Of a stretch of 64,000 nt of DNA, positions 54,339-62,491 are shown in pieces. The stretch spans positions 41,805-105,804 of the forward strand of contig UCJH01000018.1 in the NCBI GenBank assembly GCA_900472785.1. Direction: 5' to 3'. Each line of letters begins with the position of its first letter. Position 1 is the stretch's first letter. The notes beneath the pieces were generated by a model. That model had not been told where the DNA came from, did not search any database, and was given only the letters and a program-made list of their open reading frames with translations. Made by a program: the position numbers and the translations under genes. The DNA comes from Hyphomicrobiales bacterium. GTDB lineage: Bacteria > Pseudomonadota > Alphaproteobacteria > Rhizobiales > Rhizobiaceae.

Positions 54339-54380
54339 CCGACGATTGCGACTGCCCTCGCGCACCGTCGGTTTCGCGAG
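54339..54380 (+). other. Possible pseudoknot-forming structure behind the receiver gene
   Basis: CCGACG (54339-54344) pairs with CGTCGG (54366-54371), and CTCGCG (54357-54362) with CGCGAG (54375-54380); the two 6-bp stems interlock as in an H-type pseudoknot. Such short GC-rich matches can arise by chance. Confidence 0.25.
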
Positions 54381-54531
54381 AATGCCCCTCCACATGGCTG
54401 GCTCACCCTCTGCTCCCTGTCGCATCGGCTGGCATGGTTGAATGCCTGTGCCGGAATTGCGTCCGGGCCTGATGTTCATCATCGCAGGACATATTTCATA
54501 AACGCCATGCCTGGCTGATCGTGCTCTGCAC

Positions 54532-54560
54532 CTTGCGCATCTCCAAACCTTGCGCTATAC
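54532..54560 (+). promoter_or_regulatory. Promoter of the arsR-type gene
   Basis: CTTGCG (54532-54537), exactly 17 bases, then CTATAC (54555-54560): a good match to the rhizobial CTTGAC-N17-CTATAT consensus. Transcription would start near 54567, four or so bases before the ATG. Confidence 0.65.
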
Positions 54561-54580
54561 ACTGAACCACATGGTTCAGT
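54561..54580. promoter_or_regulatory. ArsR operator spanning the start codon
   Basis: ACTGAACC-ACAT-GGTTCAGT is a perfect 8-bp inverted repeat with a 4-base spacer. It abuts the -10 box and covers the likely transcription start and the ATG at 54571, the expected place for an autorepressor site. Confidence 0.65.
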
Positions 54581-54921
54581 ATATTCCATCTCATCTCGAT
54601 GACACGTTCGCAGCACTTTCGGACACGACGCGGCGTGGCGTTCTGGAGCAACTCGGAAGAGCAGACGCCTCGATCACGGAGCTTGCCCGGATGTTCCAAA
54701 TGACCCTTACGGGCATGAAGAAGCATGTCGGCATTCTGGAACAGGCAGGGCTCGTCACCACGGAAAAAGTTGGGCGCGTGCGAACCTGCAGGCTGGGGCT
54801 GCGCCGACTGGAGGACGAGGCGGCATGGATCGAGAGCTACCGTCAACTCTGGGCGGCGCGCTTCGACGATCTGGACGCGGTTCTTGAGGATATGAAACGC
54901 AAGGAGAAAACCAATGGGTGA
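54571..54921 (+). CDS. ArsR-family transcriptional regulator
   Basis: 116-residue winged-helix regulator: DDTFAALSDTTRRGVLEQLGRADASITELARMFQMTLTGMKKHVGILEQAGLVTTEKVGRVRTCRL. It lacks the Cys metal-binding motifs of metal-sensing ArsR proteins, which fits the group paired with SRPBCC genes. ATG 54571 is used because the predicted transcript begins just before it; an in-frame TTG at 54550 is upstream of the transcription start. Overlaps the following gene by eight bases. Confidence 0.9.
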   Translation: MVQYIPSHLDDTFAALSDTTRRGVLEQLGRADASITELARMFQMTLTGMKKHVGILEQAGLVTTEKVGRVRTCRLGLRRLEDEAAWIESYRQLWAARFDDLDAVLEDMKRKEKTNG

Positions 54922-55417
54922 AAAAGGGCAGGCAGAAACCACCTCAGCAGAGCAGCGCACGAAGGTCGAACGAAAATCGGACCGGGAACTGGTCGTGACG
55001 CGGTTCTTCAACGCTCCGGCACGCCTCGTGTTCGAGGCCTGGACAAAGCCGGAGCTGTTCATGCGCTGGTGGGCGCCGAAATCCTCTGGCGTGCCGTTGT
55101 TTTCCTGCGACATGGATGTCCGCACCGGCGGCGGCTACCGCGTCGCATTCGGCCATGACGCTGAAAACACCATGGAATTCTTCGGAAAATACCTTGAGGT
55201 GATCCCCAACGCCCGCCTTGTCTGGACCAACGAAGAGAGCGAGGACGCGGCGCTGACCACCGTCACCTTCGAGGACAAGGGCGACGTGACGCTTCTGACC
55301 CTGCACGAACTCTACCCCACCAAGGAAGCCCTCGACGAGGCCTGCGCCGGCATGGAAGGCGGAATGCCCGAACAGTTCGACCAGCTGGACGAATTGCTGC
55401 TTACGCTCAGCGCTTAA
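54914..55417 (+). CDS. SRPBCC/AHSA1-domain protein
   Basis: 167 residues of the activator-of-Hsp90 homologue 1 type fold: LVVTRFFNAPARLVFEAWTKPELFMRWWAPK and MDVRTGGGYRVAFG are the hallmarks. A hydrophobic-ligand cavity is expected; function unknown. ArsR-AHSA1 two-gene units are widespread; the overlap here implies coupled translation and control by the ArsR operator. Confidence 0.9.
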   Translation: MGEKGQAETTSAEQRTKVERKSDRELVVTRFFNAPARLVFEAWTKPELFMRWWAPKSSGVPLFSCDMDVRTGGGYRVAFGHDAENTMEFFGKYLEVIPNARLVWTNEESEDAALTTVTFEDKGDVTLLTLHELYPTKEALDEACAGMEGGMPEQFDQLDELLLTLSA

Positions 55418-55471
55418 GGGTCACGAAGCGGAACACCGAAATGGCGGCAGTCAATGCCGCTACAGACGCTT

Positions 55472-55557
55472 CGTCATGCTCGGGCTTGTCCCTAGCATCT
55501 GCAAGAAGATGATTTCATTGACATTTGCAGGTCCTCGGCACAAGGCCGAGGATGACG
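55472..55557. repeat. Dispersed inverted-repeat unit (CGTCATGCTCGG type)
   Basis: CGTCATGCTCGG at the left and CCGAGGATGACG at the right form 12-base arms with one mismatch; the right side also holds an inner CCTCGGC-ACAAG-GCCGAGG hairpin. Units with this 'GTCATCCTCGG' core are common in rhizobial intergenic DNA from general knowledge. It occupies the gap between the SRPBCC gene and guaA. Confidence 0.6.
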
Positions 55558-55602
55558 GGAGCAAGTGGAACGGCGGCGCAGAACGCCGCCGCTCGCGCCT
55601 TC

Positions 55603-57165
55603 TCATTCCCACTCGATCGTGCCCGGCGGCTTCGAGGTCACATCATAGACGACGCGGTTGATGCCGCGGACTTCGTTGATGATGCGGGTGGCGGCGCGGC
55701 CGAGGAATTCCATGTCGTAGTGATAGAAATCCGCCGTCATGCCGTCGACGGAGGTGACGGCGCGAAGGGCGCAGACGAATTCGTAGGTGCGGCCATCACC
55801 CATAACGCCAACGGTCTGGACCGGCAGCAGCACGGCGAACGCCTGCCAGATGGCATCGTAGAGACCGGCCTTGCGGATCTCGTCGAGATAGACGGCGTCG
55901 GCCTCGCGCAGGATCTCCAGCTTCTCGCGGGTGATGCCGCCCGGGCAGCGGATGGCAAGGCCCGGTCCCGGGAAGGGATGACGGCCGATGAAACTGTCGG
56001 GCAGGCCGAGTTCCTTGCCGAGCACGCGAACCTCGTCCTTGAACAGTTCGCGCAACGGCTCGACCAGTTGCATGTTCATGCGATCAGGCAGACCGCCGAC
56101 ATTGTGGTGCGACTTGATGGTGACGGACGGGCCGCCGGAGAAGGAGACGCTTTCGATCACGTCCGGATAGAGCGTGCCCTGGGCAAGGAAATCCGCGCCG
56201 CCGAGCTTCTTGGCTTCGGCCTCGAAGACGTCGATGAACAGGCGGCCAATGGTCTTGCGCTTGGTTTCCGGATCGCTCTCGCCTTCCAGCGCATTGATGA
56301 ACATATCGGATGCATCGACATGCACGAGATGCAGGTTGTAGTGTTCCTTGAACATGGCGACGACATCGGCCGCCTCGTTCTTGCGCATCAGGCCATGGTC
56401 GACGAGGATGCAGGTCAGCTGGTCGCCGATCGCCTCATGGATCAGAAGGGCGGCAACGGAACTATCGACGCCGCCGGACAGGCCGCAGATAACGCGCTTG
56501 TCGCCGACCTGCTTGCGGATCGCGGCAACCGCGTGTTCGCGGTAAGCGGCCATCGTCCAGTCGCCCTTCAGACCCGCGATCTTGTGGACGAAATTGGCGA
56601 GCAGCTTGGCGCCATCAGGCGTATGCACGACTTCCGGATGGAACTGGACCGCGTAATATTTCTTCGCTTCGTTGGCGATGAAGGCGAAGGGGGCGTTGGA
56701 CGAGGTGGCGACGACTTCGAAGCCGTCCGGGATCGCGGTGACGCGGTCGCCATGGCTCATCCAGACCTGATGGCGCGACCCGACAGGCCAGATGCCTTCG
56801 TAGAGCGCGCATTCCTTGTCGATTTCAATAAAGGCGCGGCCGAACTCGCGGTGATGGCCCGCCTCGACCTTGCCACCCAGCTGTTCGCAGATTGTCTGCT
56901 GGCCATAGCAGATGCCAAGAACCGGCAGGCCGCTGTCGAAGACGATCTGCGGCGCGCGCGGCGAGCCGATATCGAGCGTCGAGGCCGGGCTGCCGGACAG
57001 GATGATCGCTTTCGGCTTCAGGCGGTTGAACCCTTCCTCCGCCGACTGGAACGGCACGATCTCGCAATAAATGCCGGTTTCGCGAACGCGCCGTGCGATC
57101 AGCTGCGTGACCTGGCTGCCGAAATCGATGATGAGAACGGTATCGGGATGGACTGTCTCGGTCAT
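55603..57165 (-). CDS. guaA: Glutamine-hydrolysing GMP synthase
   Basis: Converts XMP to GMP using glutamine and ATP. 520 residues: class I glutamine amidotransferase domain with [11 protein letters not shown] (Cys nucleophile) and VQFHPE; ATP-pyrophosphatase domain with [13 protein letters not shown]-terminal dimerisation domain ending [19 protein letters not shown], the invariant GuaA tail. The ATG at 57165 is conserved. It stands alone on the minus strand, 108 bases downstream of the nucleosidase gene. Confidence 0.97.
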   Translation of the reverse strand: MTETVHPDTVLIIDFGSQVTQLIARRVRETGIYCEIVPFQSAEEGFNRLKPKAIILSGSPASTLDIGSPRAPQIVFDSGLPVLGICYGQQTICEQLGGKVEAGHHREFGRAFIEIDKECALYEGIWPVGSRHQVWMSHGDRVTAIPDGFEVVATSSNAPFAFIANEAKKYYAVQFHPEVVHTPDGAKLLANFVHKIAGLKGDWTMAAYREHAVAAIRKQVGDKRVICGLSGGVDSSVAALLIHEAIGDQLTCILVDHGLMRKNEAADVVAMFKEHYNLHLVHVDASDMFINALEGESDPETKRKTIGRLFIDVFEAEAKKLGGADFLAQGTLYPDVIESVSFSGGPSVTIKSHHNVGGLPDRMNMQLVEPLRELFKDEVRVLGKELGLPDSFIGRHPFPGPGLAIRCPGGITREKLEILREADAVYLDEIRKAGLYDAIWQAFAVLLPVQTVGVMGDGRTYEFVCALRAVTSVDGMTADFYHYDMEFLGRAATRIINEVRGINRVVYDVTSKPPGTIEWE

Positions 57166-57273
57166 GAAACGCTTCCGCTGGCTGGGATGTCATATGGGGG
57201 GATCATGGCGAGCCTTTAATGAAAGCGGGCGCCGAGAGCAACGATTAGATTGCACCCGGACAATTATTGCCGC

Positions 57274-57912
57274 TCAAAGCTTGATATGCCCGGTTTCGAC
57301 CGCCTGTTCCAGCGCATCGACGACGGCCGAAAGCTTCTCGTCGATGACATGCAGATATTCGGTCCAGTCGCCGACATGCTTCAGTTCTTCCCTGCCATCG
57401 GAAATGCCGCGCAGGCCGATGATCGGCACGCCGAAGGACTGGCAGGCGCGCAGCAGCGCGAACGTCTCCATCTCCACCATGTCGGCGGCAATCCCGTCAT
57501 AGGTGGCGCCGGAGACGATATTGGCGCCGGTCGACAGGCTGGCGGTTTTCACGCCCGGAATGCGCAGCGGCAGATCGACGACAACAGGCAGATCGAGAAA
57601 CGGCGTCGCACCCTTCTCGAAGCCGAGCGGCGAGGCATCCATGTCGCGATAGGCAACCGAGGTCGCCTGGTAGACTTCCGTCTGTTCGAGTTTCGCGGAG
57701 CCGGCCGAGCCGAGCGAGACCACCAAATCCGGCAGGCTGTTTCGGCCATGCAGTTCGGCCAGCGCCCGCGTCAGCGTGACGGCGGCCTCGACCGGGCCGA
57801 CGCCTGTCATCAGCGGCGAGATGCGCTCGCGCAGGTGCACGCCGTATTCGGCATCGGCAGCCATGACGTAGAGCAGCTTGCGGCCGGCGACGTCCTTCAG
57901 TTCATAGATCAT
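57274..57912 (-). CDS. 5'-methylthioadenosine/S-adenosylhomocysteine nucleosidase-like protein
   Basis: 212 residues of the nucleoside phosphorylase fold: LLYVMAADAEYGVHLRERISPLMTGVGPVEAAVTLTRAL, VVSLGSAGSAKLEQTEVY, and AADMVEMETFALLRACQSFGVPIIGLRGISDG, whose Met-Glu-Met/Thr and Asp near the end are the MTAN-type catalytic motifs. It would cleave adenine or a related base from MTA/SAH. Overlaps the upstream thioesterase by four bases. Confidence 0.87.
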   Translation of the reverse strand: MIYELKDVAGRKLLYVMAADAEYGVHLRERISPLMTGVGPVEAAVTLTRALAELHGRNSLPDLVVSLGSAGSAKLEQTEVYQATSVAYRDMDASPLGFEKGATPFLDLPVVVDLPLRIPGVKTASLSTGANIVSGATYDGIAADMVEMETFALLRACQSFGVPIIGLRGISDGREELKHVGDWTEYLHVIDEKLSAVVDALEQAVETGHIKL

Positions 57913-58361
57913 CCTTCAATTCCCTCGCGCCCGCGGATCACCATCATCGTTCCGGTCATCGAGGCGATCAGCTTGGCCGGACCATCGGAGGAAATCGCAT
58001 AGCCGCGTCCGTCGGAAACGATGATCGTCGTGCCGGGCTTGGTCACCTCACCGCGAAACAGGAAACGCTCGCCGCGCCCCGGCGACATCAGGTTGACCTT
58101 GAACTCGATGGTGAGGATCGAGGCATCGGGATCGATGACCGAATAGGCGGCATAGGTGCCGGCCGCGTCGAGCGCCGCCGAAATGATGCCGGCATGGAGG
58201 AAACCATGCTGCTGCGTCAGCTTCTCGTCGAAGGGAAGCTCGATCTCGACCGTTCCCTGCTCGACACGCGTCAGCTCCGCGCCGATCGTGCGCATGGCGG
58301 CCTGCCGGCCGAAACTCCGGGTGATACGGTCGCGGAAATCCGCTGGATGCCAGTCTTCCAT
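57909..58361 (-). CDS. PaaI-family hotdog thioesterase
   Basis: 150 residues of the hotdog fold: QQHGFLHAGIISAALDAAGTYAAYS contains the HGGxxxxxxD-like helix (HGFLHAG variant), and ILTIEFKVNLMSPGRGERFLFRGEV follows. Hydrolyses an acyl- or aryl-CoA; substrate unknown. ATG 58361 is used; the longer frame to 58451 overlaps the tspO region. Translationally coupled to the nucleosidase gene (ATGA). Confidence 0.86.
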   Translation of the reverse strand: MEDWHPADFRDRITRSFGRQAAMRTIGAELTRVEQGTVEIELPFDEKLTQQHGFLHAGIISAALDAAGTYAAYSVIDPDASILTIEFKVNLMSPGRGERFLFRGEVTKPGTTIIVSDGRGYAISSDGPAKLIASMTGTMMVIRGREGIEG

Positions 58362-58447
58362 CTGCCTCGATGATTGCCTTTTGAGATCCCGCGCGAGTGG
58401 CACGGCGCAAGCAGCGAGATTGGCACGCTCCCTATCGGCGAACAAGC

Positions 58448-58900
58448 TCAATTCAGGAGGAAAATCGATGCATTGAGCAAGGTGGCGAAGGCCACCCAGG
58501 CGGCATAGGGCACGAACAGCAGGCTGGAGAGATAATCCTGCCGCCGGCTGGCAATGATGAAGCCGAGCACGGCCACCAGAAGAGCGATGATCGCCACCAG
58601 CGCCGCGCCGACCTGCTGCATGCCGAAGAACAGAGGCGACCAGAGGAAATTCAGGATCATCTGCGCCAGCCAGAAACGCATGGCCGGAGACCGTCGATGA
58701 TCAAGAAACGTCCGCGCCCCGGCAATGCCGATCATCACGTAGAGGGTCGACCAGACGGGCGCGAAAATCCAGTTGGGCGGATTGAACGACGGCTTGGCAA
58801 GCGACTGGTACCATTCTCCCGGAATATTGTTGACCCCGATCAGGAGACCGGTGCCGAGAACGGCGGCTATGAAGAGGACATGGACGAGGATACGGTTCAT
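58448..58900 (-). CDS. tspO: TspO/MBR-family tryptophan-rich sensory protein
   Basis: Outer-membrane-located in some alphaproteobacteria; binds porphyrins and affects oxygen/light-dependent gene expression. 150 residues, five helices, with PGEWYQSLAKPSFNPPNWIFAPVWSTLYVMIGIAG, the TspO N-terminal signature, and NFLWSPLFFGMQQ. Follows the DUF1513 gene by about 40 bases on the same strand. Confidence 0.93.
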   Translation of the reverse strand: MNRILVHVLFIAAVLGTGLLIGVNNIPGEWYQSLAKPSFNPPNWIFAPVWSTLYVMIGIAGARTFLDHRRSPAMRFWLAQMILNFLWSPLFFGMQQVGAALVAIIALLVAVLGFIIASRRQDYLSSLLFVPYAAWVAFATLLNASIFLLN

Positions 58901-58942
58901 GCTGGCGCATATAGCGCCCGCTTAAGGGCTTTCCAGAGCCGC

Positions 58943-60043
58943 TCAGCCGAGCCGGACGATATGCTGGTCCCAGGCGACGGTACTCTCCGTTTCGCCAAAC
59001 CGCCCGCCATAGGACGAGGCGACGAAACCGTGCGCAGCCGGGGCGATGCCGGCGGCATCCGGAAGACTTTTCGTCATCAACACCCGCCCGGTGCGCGCCT
59101 CGACGGTCACGGTGGTTCCGCCCTTCGGCGAAGTCAGGCCGATCAACCCGTCCTGCCGGTTGACGGCGATCGCCCCGACATAGTTGGCAAGCGCCAGCGT
59201 CGTTTGCTGCGGCAGCGACAGGAAGCGGATATCCTCGCCGCGCGAGAAGCAGCCGGCAAGCGGCGGCAGGTCGTTGCGCGGCCCCTCATACTGGCAGGCG
59301 AACCAGATCTTTCCATCGGCATCGATATCCACGTGGCGGGTGGAGAGCTGGCGCAAATGGTCCGGCATGCCGTGCCGCTCGATCAGCCCGCCGGTCGCGG
59401 TATCGACCAGCACCAGCGAGGGCTCCATGTGGTCGAGATTGAGTTTGGTGCGGCCGAAATCCGGATTGGTCTCGATGCCGCCATTGGCGATCACCAGCAT
59501 TTTGCCGTCAGCCGACAGCGTCATGTCGTGCGGGCCGATGCCATAGGAGGGAAGTTCGCCGATCCGGGCAAAATCGTTCGTGCCGTCATAGATCCCGACC
59601 ATGCCCCGATTACCGGCAAAATCGTTTTCCGTGGCATAAAGCAGGCGCCCGTCGGCGGAAAAACAGCCATGCCCGTAGAAATGGCGCCCCTCGATCGAGA
59701 TGATGACGACCGGCGCCACGCTGCGATCCGGCGCGAAGATCATCGCATAGGTTCCGGGCCTGCGGGCAAAGGCGACGGCGCGGTTCGTGACCGGCGAATA
59801 GGTCATGCCATGGGCGCGGGCCGGAAGCGGCACCCGCTCGATGATCCGGCCTTCTTCGCTGAGCGTGGCGATACCATAGGCTCCATCCGGCGCCATGAAG
59901 GCCGAGGCATAGACTGCGCCGGTTTTTTCCAGCGCGAAAGCAGCATCCGGCGCAAGCGTTGCCGCCCAGGCCGCGCCGGCCATTTTCAGAAAGCTGCGTC
60001 TGTCGGTGAGAATTTTACCGGGCAGCCGATTTTGAGACACCAT
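58943..60043 (-). CDS. DUF1513 periplasmic protein with Tat-type signal
   Basis: 366 residues. The N-terminus has TDRRSFLKMAGAAWAATLA, a twin-arginine signal with Arg15-Arg16, then a beta-propeller-like DUF1513 domain (HGMTYSPVTNRAVAFARRPGTYAMIF; FSADGRLLYATENDFAGNRGMVGIYD). DUF1513 genes usually belong to imelysin/di-haem iron clusters. ATG 60043 is chosen so that the Tat motif lies near the start. The function is unknown; a periplasmic binding or enzymatic role linked to iron is inferred. Confidence 0.85.
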   Translation of the reverse strand: MVSQNRLPGKILTDRRSFLKMAGAAWAATLAPDAAFALEKTGAVYASAFMAPDGAYGIATLSEEGRIIERVPLPARAHGMTYSPVTNRAVAFARRPGTYAMIFAPDRSVAPVVIISIEGRHFYGHGCFSADGRLLYATENDFAGNRGMVGIYDGTNDFARIGELPSYGIGPHDMTLSADGKMLVIANGGIETNPDFGRTKLNLDHMEPSLVLVDTATGGLIERHGMPDHLRQLSTRHVDIDADGKIWFACQYEGPRNDLPPLAGCFSRGEDIRFLSLPQQTTLALANYVGAIAVNRQDGLIGLTSPKGGTTVTVEARTGRVLMTKSLPDAAGIAPAAHGFVASSYGGRFGETESTVAWDQHIVRLG

Positions 60044-60153
60044 GAGAACAGACCCAAATTGACCAGGGGCATTTTTCTCCTCCACCATATGCCAAAATGA
60101 CGGTGAAGGAGAAACCGGAACATCGCCGGAGACGCTGCGAAAGCGCGATCAGA

Positions 60154-61143
60154 TCAAAGCCAGCCCCGCCGCTTGAAGTAGAGGAAGGGCAGAAGCGCTG
60201 ACAGGACCATCATGAACAGGGCCAGCGGATAGCCGAAGTCAAACTTCAATTCCGGCATGGCATCGAAGTTCATCCCGTAGATCGAGGCGACCAACGTCGG
60301 CGGCAGGAACACCACCGATGCGACCGAGAATATCTTGATGATCTGGTTCTGCTCCAGGTTGATGAGGCCGAGCGTCGCATCGAGCAGGAAGTTGATCTTG
60401 TTCGACAGGAACAGCGCATGATCGCCCAGAGACGCCGCATCGCGCTGGATCAGCTTGACCCGCTGCCGGCTTTCCTTGATCACCTTGCGTGCGCCGATAC
60501 CGTCGCGCGCCGAATGATAGGCCACCAGTCGCCCGACGCTGACCAGGCTTTCGCGAATGATGGTCAGGAGATCACCCTTCTGGCCGATCTGCTCGATCAG
60601 CGACTGCAGGTCTCGTGTCTTTTTCGTCGCGCTCGAATTGCTTTTGCGGAACACTTCGCGCGAGATGCCGTCAACCTCGGTTCCCGCCCGTTCCAGCGCG
60701 TCGGCAGTCCGGTCGATCATCGCTTCCAGAAGGCCAAGCATGGTCAGTTCGCCGGTCTCGCAGGATGCCCCGTTCAGCCGCTGCATGCGGGCCGTATAGG
60801 TCTGGAAGGGCTTCGGATCCGCATGACGCACCGTCACGAGGGTCGCTCCCTTGAGGATGAAGGTGATGGGAACCTTGACCGGATAATCGCTTTCAAGTTC
60901 GGTCGCGGCAGTCATCGTCATGAACTCCGCGCCGTCTTCCTGGTAGAGCCGGTCGGAGAGCTCGATCTCCTGCATTTCGTCGCGGGTCGGAATCTGGATG
61001 CCGAGCCGGTTTTCGACGCTACGCGTCTCGTCGTGCGATGCGTTGTACAGGTCGAACCAGACGACGGGATTGCCCTCGGTCATTTCCGAGGCGGTATCGA
61101 TCGGCACAAGCTGGTTGTTCTGGCTTTTGTAGATGCGCAGCAT
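60154..61143 (-). CDS. corA: CorA-family magnesium/cobalt transporter
   Basis: 329 residues: large cytoplasmic N-domain (WFDLYNASHDETRSVENRLGIQIPTRDEMQEIE), long helix, then two C-terminal transmembrane helices with the pore motif YGMNF (Gly-Met-Asn) near residue 294. ATG 61143 is used; a TTG at 61155 adds four residues. The gene lies between the imelysin and DUF1513 genes, an unusual place. Confidence 0.94.
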   Translation of the reverse strand: MLRIYKSQNNQLVPIDTASEMTEGNPVVWFDLYNASHDETRSVENRLGIQIPTRDEMQEIELSDRLYQEDGAEFMTMTAATELESDYPVKVPITFILKGATLVTVRHADPKPFQTYTARMQRLNGASCETGELTMLGLLEAMIDRTADALERAGTEVDGISREVFRKSNSSATKKTRDLQSLIEQIGQKGDLLTIIRESLVSVGRLVAYHSARDGIGARKVIKESRQRVKLIQRDAASLGDHALFLSNKINFLLDATLGLINLEQNQIIKIFSVASVVFLPPTLVASIYGMNFDAMPELKFDFGYPLALFMMVLSALLPFLYFKRRGWL

Positions 61144-61366
61144 AAGGGGCTCCAATCTGGCAGGTCTGTCGACCGCCAGCAGCCTCTTCTACAAGGACGG
61201 GACGGTCGGAAAAATCGAAGCGTGACTTCGACTGTCGGGGTTCATGATCCATCAATCCTTGTTGGTCGTACTCACCGTGGGAACACCGCCGACCCTCTGC
61301 GCCTGTCGCGGATTTTTGTCAATCCTGTTCACGCACGCCCCGCCGGGACGCGCCGGCCTGCGACGT
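61144..61366. other. Region upstream of corA
   Basis: No gene is seen. On the minus strand ATTGACA near 61316-61322 is a good -35 box, but no matching -10 is found 17 bases on. I see no magnesium riboswitch. Confidence 0.3.
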
Positions 61367-62491
61367 TCAGTCGCCGTCGGCAAAGGAGAAACCGGCGCCG
61401 AGACCGATCGCGCCGCCGAAATCCCGGTTCAGGCGATTGAGAAGATCCTGCGTGTTCAGGGCGATGAAATCGAGCCTGCCGCGCTGCGCGTCGTCGGCAA
61501 TCGCCTCGTTAATCGGCAGGTCGATCCTGTCGGACGCACTGATGACCGATTTGAAAACGAAATTGGCAGAGCCTGCGACCGAACGACTGTCTTCCGGCAA
61601 AAGCGATTCCATGTCCGACACGGTGAACAGCGTCTGCATCGCTTTGAAATTGCTGGAAATCGACGGCATGGTATTGCCGGAGCGCCAATAGATCGCGAGC
61701 TTCGGATGCCCCGGATCGGCCTTGCCGTTCACCGTTCCGGCGTAGAACAGCCGGAGCCTCTGATCCTTCACGGTTTCGGCGCCATGCACGAGGATGCCGA
61801 GAAGGGCTGTCGCCGCCTCATTGCCGTTGCGGAAAACCGGATTGTCGGTGCCCGGCGTCTTCCAGGCCGCCTGGATGCCATCGGGCTTTTCCCATTCGGC
61901 ACTGAGTTCGGAGGCGACCTCGACAAGATTGTCGGCGATCGCCGCGCCGTAGCGGCAGCGGAAGCCGTCCTTTTGCCCGGGCAACACGTCCGAGCCGGTG
62001 CCGTAGAGAACATATTCCAGCGCGCCCAGCCCCTGCACCGCGACGCTCTTGCCCCTGATCGTAGCGGCGGAGGTTGCCGTCTGGTCCTCTTTCGTGAGAA
62101 TCGCCTGCACCTGCTTCAGGCCGGTGCTCTTGCGGTCCGGATAAAACAGGAAACGCTCGAACCGGTTGCCCTCGATCACCGGACCGACGCGGATGATCTC
62201 GATGGTCGACCACTGATGAACGATACCGTCGAAAGCGATCTGCACGCGACCCAGCGCATCGGTCGACGGTTTTTCGCAAAGCGCATGCGTCGCCGTTGCA
62301 AGCGACCGCGCCGCCTTTACCAGATCGCGGTAGCCGGGCCGGATGAAATCATCGACCGCCTTTTCCATCACGGCGGGCAGCGCCTTTTCGTTGAGCACGC
62401 GCGGCGAGAGGGCGGCCCCTTCCTGCGCGGTGGCGGGATAGGCGCCAAGGGCGATCGCAAGGCTCAGAAGTGGGGCAGTGCAGATGCGCAT
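61367..62491 (-). CDS. Imelysin-family (insulin-cleaving peptidase-like) iron-linked lipoprotein/periplasmic protein
   Basis: 374 residues. MRICTAPLLSLAIALGAYPATAQ is a signal peptide. The peptidase M75/imelysin domain follows. The GxHxxE motif of IrpA is seen as GLGALE at 154-159: the Glu is kept and the His is replaced by Gly, so this is the divergent ICMP-type. Iron-regulated in many bacteria. Its ATG overlaps the DUF1111 stop by one base (TGATG), so the two are coupled. Confidence 0.87.
   Translation of the reverse strand: MRICTAPLLSLAIALGAYPATAQEGAALSPRVLNEKALPAVMEKAVDDFIRPGYRDLVKAARSLATATHALCEKPSTDALGRVQIAFDGIVHQWSTIEIIRVGPVIEGNRFERFLFYPDRKSTGLKQVQAILTKEDQTATSAATIRGKSVAVQGLGALEYVLYGTGSDVLPGQKDGFRCRYGAAIADNLVEVASELSAEWEKPDGIQAAWKTPGTDNPVFRNGNEAATALLGILVHGAETVKDQRLRLFYAGTVNGKADPGHPKLAIYWRSGNTMPSISSNFKAMQTLFTVSDMESLLPEDSRSVAGSANFVFKSVISASDRIDLPINEAIADDAQRGRLDFIALNTQDLLNRLNRDFGGAIGLGAGFSFADGD

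Noticed and set aside
61144..61366. Magnesium riboswitch ahead of corA
   Set aside because: No M-box-like conserved stems could be recognised by eye; only a -35-like box is present.
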